The translations under genes and the position numbers were made by a program. Below, one piece after another: positions 48,541-59,695 of a stretch of DNA of 64,000 nt; position 1 is the stretch's first letter, and every line of letters begins with the position of its first letter. Source of the DNA: Siderastrea radians (Eukaryota > Cnidaria > Anthozoa > Scleractinia > Rhizangiidae); NCBI GenBank assembly GCA_964017195.1, contig OZ024887.1:61550811-61614810 (forward strand). The letters run 5' to 3'. A model generated the notes under the pieces. The model was not told the DNA's origin. It did not search any database and worked only from the letters and a program-made list of their open reading frames with translations.

Positions 48541-50780
48541 ATGTTTTCTTTTTTGGTAATTTACTAGCATTTTACGTTTTCTTAAAAAAAAATCACCCAA
48601 AAGCTAGTTCTATGAAATAAAAAAAAATTGTCATATAATAAATAATATACCAAGTGAATAAAAGTTTTTAAGCCCGGGCTTACTGACTTAAAGGGAGCTA
48701 CGTCCCTGAATAAATCTTTAAAGAAGGAAGTCTTCATGTCGTTTTCATGTACCATTTAATAAATTAAAATGCTACAGCCATAAGGTGCGTCTAATCGAAA
48801 TATTTTAACTAAAGGCCCTTTTAAATACCTAAATGACAGATTTCCCCACCCTTTCATATACTCCAGCTCGTGAAATCCCTACCCTTTTAAATACCTGAAG
48901 CCTGAAAAAGGTACCCCTTTCGGGCGGAGCCTCCCCGTATAGGCCATTATAGGGAGTACCCCCCGAGGTGTTTACCTTCTTGAGGGCGGGCACCGCAAGT
49001 GCTTTTAAAATAATAACTCACGTGTTCCTTAACCTTGTGGATTAAAATGGGAAATTTAAGGTAACCAACTTAAGGTGTTGTTTTATCAGTTGTGCTTTAT
49101 TTAAATGTAAAAAGCCCTTTACTGTCAATTTTAGGGCCCTATTTGTTTCGCATTCTAAAACCGATGAACCCTCATTTCGATTTGTCAGGCACTGGATTTT
49201 GAAAAACTTGAAAACATGATCACAGAGTAGAAAATCGGCCAGACTTATAAAGATATATGTTTCTAGTTTATTAATTTCTTTAAATGGGGATCATTTTCAT
49301 AGTTACGATGCCCAGAAGAAAGACATCAAGCCGATTGTACGCTGCAGTTTGTCTGGCCGAATTCGAGTTTAAATGGTTTTTTTCGGACAAAACATTGTCT
49401 TCATCCGAACACGTGCGTTTTGTGCAACAGACTTCTAGCAACTAAAGTGGTGTTTGAATTGGTCTTGACTTAAAATAATGCCGTTGTTCTGTTTAAGCGT
49501 CATTGTCTGAGAAAGTGTTCCAGAAGTTGCATTTGGAAATGGGGGTCAACCGATTTCGATGAAACTTGCTGCAGAAGTTAGCCTTGGTGAGATATATTCC
49601 AAAAGCCAATTTGGTTTTGTTTTCTAACTTTTGGTTGAAAAGTTTCAGGGGGGGGGTCCCATCTGGGGCCTTCAATTCCCTGAAAATCTTGTTTTTTAAG
49701 GGGGTAGGTTTAGAGTGCAGGTGTGTTTCTTGGCCAAGGCATTAGTTTGACGTGTGAAGGCCGCTTTACACGTGCAGGAAGTCATGCTATCTCGTGGGTG
49801 AACTCGTCAAGAATCCCTGCATCTTTACCACTTTAATTTCCCAGCAAAAAAGGAATACTCGAAGAAATAGCATTAACATATGATTTCAACTACACATTTG
49901 CCTTTCGACACAGCTTGCTGGCTGGGGCTTGCTGTTTTGATGGCTTAGAGAACTGCTCATGCATTGCGTTACAAAATGTCATTCATGCAAATCGTACTAA
50001 ATTTGCATACGGCAGATTTGTGTTTACTCAGGTTAGAATTGACGTGTCGAATTTCTTTCAGATCGCGGAATTTTAGTTTCCTTCAGACTTCTTTGGTTTA
50101 CTTCGAAGTTTTAAAATGTGATATCGACTTCAGCGTAATGAATGGAACTATTTTTACAAACATAATATGTTTTTCCAATTAAGACTTTTGAACAGGTGAA
50201 TGTCGGTTCATTAATAATGTGACTGATGGACTGTGCTTTGCCGTTTTTCCTTATTTAAGTGAAATAAATCGAGCGAAATCTTTCGCGCCGCTAAGCGTAC
50301 CGCATGTCTGGGACTCCGGAACACATAATAAACAATAACATACGCGTGCTTTGTTTGAGTCTCGTTTCTCCCTAGCCGTTAAAAAATAACATTGAAGGCG
50401 ACCAGCGTCAAATTCAGAACCTAGTGAACTCCTTATCAGATAAAAAATTCTAAACCGAAGAAAAAACTTACAAGCGACCAAATAAACAACTGATTGCAAG
50501 CTACAAAGGCAGTCGATTTCGAACGTGCGTTGCACTACAAAGTGGTCTCTTTTTTACCTTCTCCGGGTTCCGGGTTTTTAAGATGTTAGCGCAAAGAAGG
50601 TCTTGTGCTTACTTGCGGTCAGGACATCTTACCATAAAGAAGTTCTTGCGGTTTTAACTTCTAAACGCAAAGAAGTTCTTGCGGCTTGCAGTATTCAAGC
50701 GCAAGCGTCCCGCAAGTAGCCGCAAGAAGTTCCCGGCTTGCGGACGCAAAAAGAAGTTCTTGCGCGTGCATTATTTTTGG
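48541..50780. other. Intergenic, no gene seen
   Basis: Contains the GGTACCCC-type repeat at 48810-48970 (inverse of the one at 32755). At 50590-50760 CAAGAAGTTCTTGCGG words are repeated in both orientations. Nothing codes convincingly. Confidence 0.5.
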
Positions 50781-50784
50781 GCTG

Positions 50785-50825
50785 TACTGTATGCGCATGC
50801 GTCTTATATAAGACAGTACCGCTCT
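50785..50825. promoter_or_regulatory. Possible core promoter: NRF1-like site and palindromic TATA box
   Basis: TGCGCATGC (50792-50800) resembles an NRF1 site and is followed at 50801-50814 by GTCTTATATAAGAC, a perfect palindrome containing TATATAAG. GTACTGT/ACAGTAC bracket the whole. No gene is identified on either side, so function is open. Confidence 0.3.
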
Positions 50826-50910
50826 TGAGTACCCGTACCACAAGCTTTACAGCACTTTGTTCGTATGTTAAGCCAACTGACTATCACGACAAAACCGTGT
50901 CCATTTTATA

Positions 50911-50940
50911 AACCGGCGGTCGCCAAAGCGACGGCCGGTT
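50911..50940. repeat. GC-rich hairpin
   Basis: Arms of 13 bases (AACCGGCGGTCGC and its inverse, one mismatch) enclose a CAAA loop, in otherwise AT-rich sequence. It could be a terminator-like or element-end hairpin. Confidence 0.6.
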
Positions 50941-51263
50941 AATAAACTGTTATGCGTACCATAGGGTGCATTCCTAATGATAAACAATTACCCTACGCAC
51001 AGCTGGCCGACTGGGCAACTGTGACATTTGAAGGAAATTTTTCAGGCAGCATATGCAGTGACATTACTCTCTTATTAGGGGCCGTCGTGCGCTAGGGCAC
51101 GTCGCCGACTTATCAAATGGAAGTTGCATTCCTTTTGCATTCCTTTCGTCGTTCATCGTTCGTCGTTCGTCGCTCGTCATTCTTCGTCGTCCCTCACTTG
51201 GACTTAGTCCTCTTGGTGTCGGGCGGCCAACAGAGTCAACTGCACACAAGGCTTACTGAACGA

Positions 51264-51361
51264 GAATTTTCCATCTATGATCGCAGAAACTTTCAGGGAA
51301 TTTATTGCCGAACTACATTACAATTGCTGCAGACGTGTTAAATCATGTTTTAAAGGGAATA
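51264..51361. repeat. Direct repeat, left copy (~98 bp)
   Basis: GAATTTTCCATCTATGATC and the following ~80 bases recur in the same orientation at 58792-58890 with about ten differences. The two copies bracket the DIRS-like element and the decayed gene. Confidence 0.75.
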
Positions 51362-52960
51362 CGGTGACAGATCGTGACAGTACACAAAGGGCTAATTGCG
51401 CCAAGCAGGTCACCGAAGGCCAATAAATGTTAAAAGCATTTTTACTTCTGTTTCTCAAGTAGTGGTGGTTACGAAAAATTAATGCTGGAGAGGAGTCTAG
51501 TCCCGTTGTTTTGAGTCTTGCTGCGTATGGAAGTTAAGTAAAGGTAAGCGATTAAATGTTTCTGTCGCTGTTTTTGAGGACATTTGGTTTGGTAAGGGTC
51601 AGCGTTTACAAACAGGAGGAGCTGCGGTGGTGCATGCGCAGTTGCGATCACTTTTCGCAAGATGGAGATCACATTCTGTTTACTATTTTATGGCTCTAGT
51701 TTAACCTCTTCATACCAGCTTCTGAGCTTATGTTACTTCGTTTGGAGGACGGTACATTAGTCTTTTTTTAAACCCGTGGCTAGTAGACATATTGATTTGA
51801 GGTTTTATAGATGGCAAACTGCGTCGAAGAACTCCGAAGAGAAAAGGGTTTTGGATAATATGGCGGCCCCTGTCATCGAAAGGGCAGTTGTTTCCTACCA
51901 CGCTATAAAGCCTAAGGGACATGCTTTCACCTACATAATCTAAAAGGTGAGTTAATATGTTTTGAATATTGTATCGTTGGTCATACTATGCACATCGATT
52001 ACACGAGCTCGTGAATAATTCTGCCTTTAAAAACCCTCCATCGCCGTAAAACTCGTTCATAGGGAAACAATTCTGCTTGTCTAACTCAGAATCTACCCGC
52101 ATATCCAATGCAAAATGGACAGGAATTTTACAAGAAAAGAATGTTTGTATCGGATATTGTCCAAGGGAAATAAGTAAAAATCGGGATCATGTTCAAATGT
52201 TTTAGATTTCTCCATGCCCTTTTTCTCCAAGGCAAGTTGACTGATTTTGACATCCGTCTCACCTGCCGTGGACTTGCCGTACAATGGTTGATTTTAATGT
52301 TCATTCTTTGTCCTTGGTATAAACATTCCAAGTAAACAACAACCGCTGGCAGCGGGTAAGATGGGAAGCTCAGGCTTAGTCAAGCTTTTTGTGGCATATT
52401 TATTGACATTCCTGATGATAATTTTCCTTCATTATGCAACATTCACACATACATCCAAAAAGACTTCTTGGAATACTTAAAGTGCTATATGTATTGTTTC
52501 TATTTTTGCTGCTTTGGTCACTGACAAAAATCGGGATTAATGTCTAAAAATGGGAATAATACTCTGTTTTCAGGGTCAAATTTATTAGCATATATGTTTC
52601 CCACTTCACATTTGATGCATTTGCATGTAAAATTACTTCTCAATAAATAAATACATATCTTGGCTACTCTGTTTGATTATTTTGAAATCAAAATTTGATG
52701 TAACATTATCATAATACTATCATTTATGACTAAATATCCACATAGATACTTGAGTGGTCTACTAATAAGGCAAACATAACTTCTGTCAAATAAATATGTT
52801 TTCTTTTTGTTTTGTTTTTTCTTTTCAGCTTGGTCAATCCAAGCCACCATTATAAATGAATAATCAGGCCTACTGCATATGTTGCTACACCGTTTTGGGG
52901 GGAAGACTTGGCCATATAACTGTAAATTAAAGTTACTTCAATTTGTGCTACATTCAGAAG
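51362..52960. other. No confident gene; one weak exon-like stretch
   Basis: A minus-strand frame at 52284-52093 encodes a Lys/Glu-rich stretch (K-S-T-A-G-E-T-D-V-K) that looks protein-like but lacks clear splice sites. The rest is AT-rich. Confidence 0.3.
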
Positions 52961-53132
52961 TGCCATGACTCAAACTGCATTCAACATTTTTGAATCACTC
53001 AAGCTATACTAGTGTTGTAATGTTTGATCCACAAATACTGGAGCCCCAGTCTCTGGCGTACATCTGGGAAAGAAATAAGGTGAAGTTGTGAATATTTGAA
53101 TAAGAAGTGACCGCAATGAGTCCTCCATTATT
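52961..53132. repeat. 172-bp direct repeat, copy 1
   Basis: It is identical to 55330-55501 except at two positions. Copy 2 is the 3' end of the minus-strand reading frame at 55373-56330, so copy 1 is the duplicate. The two flank the DIRS-like insertion exactly. Confidence 0.9.
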
Positions 53133-55329
53133 GGTTGATTTTGAGCTTCGCTTAAAATGTTTAATTCGACGCACGCAACCTTCATTGTATTTGCGTGTCG
53201 AAATAGATCATGTTTTAGTTAATTATTAATATAGCCCTATATATACCGCCACGCACGTGGTAGAGACAATTATTCTATGCGTGATTCACTTCGTGTAAAG
53301 CTAGTGACTTCTTATAGTTGTGTTTGTGAAGTTAAATTCTTAAAGCAGCATGTCTGATAACAAGTACAACCTTCGTTCTCGTAAGCACCTCGATTACGCC
53401 ACGATACACGCTGGGAAAAGTGTACACTTTCCGGCATATGGATTTTCTCCAGATCCTCGTCCTCTCTCAGCGCCAGTCGGAGACTCCACGCCTCGCGACT
53501 ACCAAACACATGATTTCAAAGAGGTGAAACGTCTGTTGGAGGAGGAAAAAGAGCGAAACAAAGTCCTACAGGAGTCCTCCCAGCTCGAGCAAATGAGGAA
53601 CGAACTGGAGGAGCTTCGCCTGCGCAACGCCGCGTTGGAATTTTCCAAAGAATGCCCTTTGGCGGTGGAGAAGGATTCCCACTCTTCCGGAATGACTGCA
53701 CCCTGACTAGAACTTCCAGAGCCGCTGAATGACCTGACTCACGACTCTTCTTGTTCGCAAGACTCAAGACTTTCTGTTTCAGACTTAAAACCAGACTCTA
53801 GACTTTGTTCATGTTTTCAAGACTCTAACTCTTCTGCGGAAGCTAAGTGTTATCTAGACTCTAGACGTAATGGGGTGGTTCACTCTGCTTCTGGCAGTGA
53901 GAATGACACACCCTTGCTTGCTTCGCAAGTCACAGTTCCTTTAGTTATTACTGATAATTGTAATGATGTTTTCTCGCTGCATGTAGTGCAGCCTAGTATT
54001 AGTTCTAGTATTAGGTCTAGTGTGGGTAGTTCGTCCCAATCGTTCGTTTCCCCAGCAGCCACCCCTTTCGAGCCAAATTCTTTTGTCAAGTTACATACTC
54101 AAGTTTACGCTTTGGGGCAGCCCAATTTTTTAGGTGCGCGTTTATCGGTGCCAACTTCGTTAAATCTTTCCTTGTGGCGGTCTTTACTGACCGAGTATTC
54201 GGATGTGGCAGTTTGTGACTACTTAGAGTTTGGGTGGCCGATCGGTTACGATTATCATGGGGTTTTACCTTCTAGCGATTTTCGCAATCACAAAGGTGCA
54301 TTAGACTTTGCGTGTGCCGTTGACAGCTACCTGTCAACGGAACTTGCGTTAGGATCCGTTTGCGGTCCATTTGCACGCAATCCTTTCGTGGCGCCTATAG
54401 CCTTGTCTCCGTTGAACTCCGTTCCTAAGCCGGACAGCGATGAACGTCGTTTTATTCTTGACCTCAGCTGGCCAGCCGGTTCGTCGGTTAATGACGGAAT
54501 TTCAAAAGAGTTTTTTTTGGGTGACCCTGTATCGTTAACTTATCCCACGGTCGACGATATCGCGGATCGTATCGTTCAGCTGGGGTCGGGTTGTTTGTTG
54601 TTCAAACGGGACCTTAAACGTGCTTATCGTCAGTTGCCAGTAGATCCTTTCGATTATCCTTTGTTGGGAAATTCGTGGCGTGACAGGTTGTTTTTTGACG
54701 TTCGATTGCCCATGGGTCTCCGGTCCGCTGCTATGGCTTGTCAGCGAGTCACGAACGCGGTATGTTTTATGCTTTTGCGGGTTGGATGTAACGTTTTGAG
54801 TTATTTAGACGATTTCATGGGGATCTCTGCACCGCGAACCGCCTTCGATGATTATGCGCTCACTGGTTCGTTACTACAGGCATTAGGGTTACAAGAGTCG
54901 TCTCACAAGGCTTGCCCTCCGTCTACTCGGGTTACTTGTCTTGGAGTTCTCTTTGACACGATTAATTTCACTATGTCTGTTACGCCAGACAGACTCCTGG
55001 AATTGCAAACGGAATTGTTGCCTAAGTGGCTCGCTAATAAGTCCGCGACCAAAACCGAGTTACAATCACTGATAGGCAAACTTGCCTTTGTTTCCAAATG
55101 CGTTCGGCTGGGTCGTTTGTTTCTAACTCGCATTCTCGATACTTTGCGTTCCTTGCGGCGTAATCATCATCGGGTCAAGTTATCGGCCGAATTTCGGAAG
55201 GATATCCGCTGGTGGATGCGGTTTATCAACGTTTACAATGGTGTATCTCTTATTCCCACGCAATTGTGGTCTGCGCCCGATAGCATTTTTTCAACCGACG
55301 CGTGTTTGACAGGTTGCGGTGGTATGTCA
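53133..55329 (+). mobile_element. 3'-truncated DIRS-like retroelement
   Basis: It begins directly after the first 172-bp repeat and stops inside the RNase H region where the second begins. A TATATATA box at 53238-53245 precedes the coding region by about 105 bases. The expected remaining RNase H, any methyltransferase and the tyrosine recombinase are missing, so it cannot move by itself. Confidence 0.8.
53350..55329 (+). pseudogene. DIRS-like Gag and reverse transcriptase/RNase H in one frame with one TGA
   Basis: The ATG is at 53350. The first 118 codons encode a basic start (N-L-R-S-R-K-H) and a coiled coil (L-E-E-E-K-E-R-N-K), then TGA at 53704-53706. The same frame stays open after it, through an Asp/Ser-rich stretch, to a reverse transcriptase: R-R-F-I-L-D-L-S, F-K-R-D-L-K-R-A-Y-R-Q-L-P, L-P-M-G-L-R-S, S-Y-L-D-D-F. 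The RNase H start (F-S-T-D-A-C) is cut by the 172-bp repeat. Only one stop separates the two parts, suggesting readthrough or a young mutation. Confidence 0.8.
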
Positions 55330-55501
55330 TGCCATGACTCAAACTGCATTCAACATTTTTGAATCACTCAAGCTATACTAGTGTTGTAATGTTTGATCCA
55401 CAAATACTGGAGCCCCAGTCTCTGGCGTACATCTGGGAAAGAAATAAGGTCAAGTTGTGAATATTTGAATAAGAAGTGACCGCAATGAGTCCTCCGTTAT
55501 T
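55330..55501. repeat. 172-bp direct repeat, copy 2
   Basis: Original location of the duplicated segment. It encodes the last ~43 codons of the minus-strand frame at 55373-56330. Confidence 0.9.
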
Positions 55502-56330
55502 ACAATCAGAGTGACTTTCACAAAGAATGACCAGCTGGTTTGTAGCGTCAAAACAAAGAAGCATGGATTTGTCAGGAGGAGTAATTAAGATGGCGCAACG
55601 ATCCTGTTGGTGAGAGCAGATTTCAGCAAGTCTGTTAGAGAGACACATTTCTGAAATTAGTCCTATGTCTTCAGTTATTGTAAGGCTAAATCTATCTGTT
55701 CTGCTGTTGATTGCCTCTTGAGGAGTCAGATTAGGCTGACTTGTTGGAAGCAGGAGTCTATTATACTGCTTATTTCCCTCTCTCAGTGTGTTTGCAAAAT
55801 CTGCAACACATCTGATTATATTCTGGTGTGTTGGTGTTTTCAGCTGCTTAGAAAGGAACTTCTGCGCACCAATCACTGCAATCATTGTGCAGGCATTGCT
55901 GCCTAAGGGCATCCCAAACACAGTGGATTGAGATATTCCAGGGGGAAACAACCACTCATGGACATCATTATAGCAGGCTACATTTAGCTGCAGTGCAAGA
56001 TGTCTATTGTTGTCCTTCTGTGGTGGTCTAATATTGGGTGAGCAGGTGCCCCCGCTGCACAAGTTGCATTTAGCTGGCCCTGACTTTGGGCGCTTATGGC
56101 CTTTGCATGGGTGGACACATTGCTTGCAGTGAATAACAGTATTTGTGTTGTTAGAAGGCTGCACTTGAATTTCTGCCTGCGACGGTGCGGTCTGGGAGGG
56201 AATAGATGGGGAAGGAATTGGCCGTAGATGGAGTTGTTGGAAAAGATTGTATCTTCCGGTTCAGCGCTGCGATTTCCGCATCAATGGAGACTGGATCAAC
56301 AGCGCCTACATCAACAGAGTCATCTCCATC
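55373..56330 (-). pseudogene. Unknown protein with Cys-rich finger and possible cysteine-protease-like domain
   Basis: The frame is open for 263 codons from about 56164 to the stop at 55373, and continues upstream to about 56235 before a frameshift into an acidic segment near 56330. It has a Cys/His cluster (C-K-Q-C...C-K-G-H...C-N-L-C...C), then G-M-P-L-G-S-N-A-C-T and, later, D-x-T-N-Q followed by E-S-H-S-D. The spacing of Cys, Asp and His recalls Ulp1/OTU-like proteases carried by some transposons; this is a tentative reading. It follows the decayed frame at 56560-58720 in the same orientation. Confidence 0.5.
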
Positions 56331-56559
56331 ATGATTTCTGTCTTGCTTTTGGTCATCATATGTTTATTTTTAGATTTAGGATTGAGTATTGCATTCTGTG
56401 CTGCCACACAAACAAGGCCTTATCATAGTGGTGTCTTTGGAGGCACAAGAACATGGTCCAGATTCTAACAATGGCATTGAAATATTCAGAGAAATTATTG
56501 AACTCGAAAGTTACACTGTATATAGATAGAACAAGAGGCAAGTAATTATCCAAAAGATT

Positions 56560-58720
56560 TAAGAGGGTTGATACTCTATATCCTTGAAGGTACTAAATTT
56601 CTCTCTAACAGATCGATTCTCTGATATAGAGCCATCCCCCATAGACTACCTCCAAAATTAGGCTTATACGCCAAGGCTTGGGGTTTTTTGCGAGTTTGCT
56701 CTTTGGAAACAGTTTAGTGTAGATGATTTCAAAAAGGTCTCTAAATTCGTCAAATAGTGTTTCCTAGCCATTGAGTGAAATGTGGAGAGGTCCAACATAT
56801 GGTATTAAAGAAAGAATAGCAGGCTGATCAGAGTTGACAGTTGCATTCTCTTTTTCAAGTCCAGAGTGATAGGACAGAGTGTAGCTGTGGTCTGAGTGAG
56901 CTGCTGCTGAAGTGGACTGTGGTTGAGATTGTGGTGCAGAGGATGTCTCAGTATATTTGTAGTATTTTTGTAGAGTTTCATAGATGACTTGTCTGGAGTA
57001 GAATTGTGCAGGCCAGTCACCAGGTTGAGGAAGAAGGAAGTGCTACAGGTATTCCAAAAGATTTGTACTGAGCACAATGTCAAATGCCGCATCAAAGTCA
57101 TCCTTGCTTTTGAGAGTTAACTCTACAAAATCCACCAAGTGGACATCATGCATTTGACGCATGGTCCTGACGGAGTCACGTTGACAGTACTGATGTGATG
57201 ACAAGCGATGCAGACCCGGATCCAACTAGGCATTAAAGAAGAGTAAGACTGAGAAAGTTTGTGCATTGCTGCAGGGCCAGAGATAGAGTTAACAACAGAT
57301 GCGATATCCAAGCTTTGAGAGAGTGATACGTAGTTGCAGGACAGGCTGGTATGGCAGGGATGTGCCTGAATAACTTAATAAGAATTAATAGTACACATAG
57401 ATTTAGGATTACAAGATTGACTAGTTGTGGGTCTTCTAATATTGTGGATAGCGGTATAATCATCTATAATAAGTACAATTTGACATTTCTGAGAAATTGC
57501 TTCTGTGACAAGAACATTAAGTCTTTTTAAAGATCTTTGATCTAGTTCATTGTAGATTCTGTTAACAGTGTGTCTGCAGCATGAGGATCCCATGACATGT
57601 TGTATCTCAATCCCGCCCTGATTCAAGTTTGACTATTTTAAAAAAGTGCGTGATCCGTCTGGAGCCAGTTGCAAACTTGACTCAGGCCATAACATAGCTT
57701 ATATATAATTGCTACAGTCTGTTTTATGTTCGCCTGTATTCGCTCTTCGGAGTGCCTGCTATCGGTCATGGATGCCAGAATAGTAGAAAATATAGTTGGT
57801 GCCCCAGCATCAGCACACAGCTCTTGGAATTCCTCAGGGTCGTAGATTGGGCGCTTCCCTGCTATGGCAAACCGTTTGTACATTTCGGCTTTTAGTGATC
57901 TCAGCTCCTCCTTCAGATCACATTCTAGAAAGATAAAAGATAGGGCTATTTCAGTACATCGTTATTTGTAAAAGGGAACCGAAAGAAGCAGACGTAATTT
58001 AACCATCTGCACTCTTAAGTGTAGAAAGCTGTGCCACGTGCTCGGAAACTTCCTCGAATAGCGCGGGTAGTAGCAGGGTGTGGCCATCTGGGGCACGGAG
58101 TACCTCTTCAAACAGGTGCCTTCGACGCGCCATTTTAGCTGTCCAAATGCCGTTTCGGGAGGATTATCAGTTTGCATAGAGACGGTAGAGAGAGTTTTCT
58201 TGGGTGCTTGTCTTACAGGTCGAGCCCGTTTCTGCGGTCGTCCTCTCGAGAGCTTGCGACTTCCTACCAACTGTCAATAAGAAATATATATATATTTTTA
58301 TTTCCCCTGGGATACTTTGCAATAGTACTTAAATGTTTGTTTTACAAAATGTTTCATTATATAGGTTTTATAGAAATAAACATGAGTACTTACGTGTTCA
58401 AAGGTTTCTCCAGTCTTCTTATGTTTACTTATCGCGGCCCTACAGGTGCTGCAATCCGGCTGTCTCGGACCACGACCCACGTTCGACCCAAAGCATTGCT
58501 TTATATTTGCTAGAAAACTGTGCGCGGCCGAGTTTGCACGCGAGGCTTTGATTCGAAGCGTATTTTGCATATAGCGCATATTACTGCAGCATTTTTTCCG
58601 CTCTGGACAAATTCGAGTGCAAGGAGACAGGCGGTCAGCGCATGGCAACAACAGCATCTCCTCCTGTTTGCGTTTACACAGGCTAGTGAAAACTTGGGAA
58701 TTGTCAGTGATGGTCTGCAT
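56560..58720 (-). pseudogene. Decayed multi-exon transposon-like gene, unknown family
   Basis: Exon 1 (58720-58394) encodes a Cys-rich finger region and a basic stretch. Exon 2 (58270-58004) is Lys/Arg-rich, with a frameshift near 58135. Exon 3 starts at 57924 (Y-K-R-F-A-I-A-G-K-R). After a break near 57645 the frame continues with I-I-D-D-Y-T-A-I-H, then shifts repeatedly: an L-V-D-F-V-E-L segment, I-P-Y-V-G-P-L-H-I-S-L-N, a stop, and K-P-W-R-I-S-L near 56665. The acidic I-I-D-D could be part of a DDE site. At least four breaks make it non-functional. Confidence 0.55.
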
Positions 58721-58791
58721 TCATGCATAGGAATAGTTTCATGTCTCCACTATTTCCTTTAACATGACCTTTACTGAAGATGTTTGTATTT

Positions 58792-58890
58792 GAATTTTCC
58801 ATCTATGATCACAGGAAACTTCAGGGAATGTATTGGCGAAGTACATTACAATTGCTGCAGACGTGTTAAATCGTGTTTTTAAAGGGAATA
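58792..58890. repeat. Direct repeat, right copy (~99 bp)
   Basis: Partner of 51264-51361. On the minus strand this copy is open in one frame while the left copy is not, so this copy may be an exon or the less decayed version. Confidence 0.7.
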
Positions 58891-59265
58891 CTCTAATGTA
58901 TACTTGTTTTAATTCGCGTTGCATCCTCGGTCTCCAGTGTGTGACCTTAGCACTTACAATTCGCAACTAACTTGGTACTGATAACATAAGAGATATAAAG
59001 GAAATATAATCGGAATCACGTGCAAAAACTGCGAACACTATAAATACGCCACATCGGCTGATCGAGCACGCATCGTGAACAGTCATCTGTCACAGGCAAT
59101 ACGTTTACATTCATTTAATTCCTTACATACCGGAAGTGCAAATTGTCCATAACAGGTCACTGGAAACCAAGAACTACTTAAGTTTTTGTTTTCCTTAGGA
59201 AAAGGGGGGAGGGGATTGGGGAGAGACTATCGGCCGCCTGTAAATTCTTCAGAATTTCTTGTTTT

Positions 59266-59568
59266 ATGTCTGATATACATACCAACAAGTCAGAAAGAGG
59301 TTTGTTTATGACCCTCCAATTAATTTCTCTAACGCACACGTTTCATCGTGGTGAAAAGAAAACAGTCAGTGGCGATGACTACACGAGGCAACTTTACCCA
59401 TGTAAATATGAGGTTTCCCTGAAAGTTGCATTTCCCCTTGTAATCGAATTAACCTCGGGAAAATTTACAAAGATAAGTTTTCATGGTGAATTAAGTATTG
59501 AGAACAATGAAAAATGCCCCGAGCAAAGGCCTGTGTGGATTAAAGGGCCATTCGGTTTCCACGGGTAA
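59266..59568 (+). CDS. Possible small or partial protein, unknown
   Basis: ATG to TAA gives 100 codons with balanced composition and a beta-like C-terminal half (V-S-L-K-V-A-F-P-L-V-I-E-L). No family is recognised, no splice partners are evident and no promoter is seen. It may be an old exon or chance. Confidence 0.2.
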   Translation: MSDIHTNKSERGLFMTLQLISLTHTFHRGEKKTVSGDDYTRQLYPCKYEVSLKVAFPLVIELTSGKFTKISFHGELSIENNEKCPEQRPVWIKGPFGFHG

Positions 59569-59570
59569 AA

Positions 59571-59571
59571 C

Positions 59572-59617
<46 letters not shown>

Positions 59618-59695
59618 TTTCGGCTTTAGGAGCACTTAACGGAGTCTCAGTGCTCTTACAATTATGCAGATAAAGAAATCAACTAATACTAAAAC
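59571..59695 (-). repeat. (AAT)n microsatellite and retroelement 3' tail
   Basis: An AATAAT run at 59571-59615 borders a block (CGGCTTTAGGAGCAC...) that on the minus strand reads as a LINE-like 3' end followed by (ATT)n. Only the tail is present. Confidence 0.5.

Noticed and set aside
32482..48970. The two GGTACTC/GGGGAGGCTCC blocks (32755 and 48810) as terminal repeats of one 16 kb element
   Set aside because: They are inverted and similar only in short words, and lie outside the better-supported GGAC-flanked insertion. They look like two copies of a common dispersed repeat.
53133..55329. Identification as an LTR retrotransposon because of the flanking 172-bp direct repeats
   Set aside because: The repeats are coding sequence of a neighbouring unrelated frame, lack TG...CA ends and a primer-binding site, and the reverse transcriptase looks DIRS-like.
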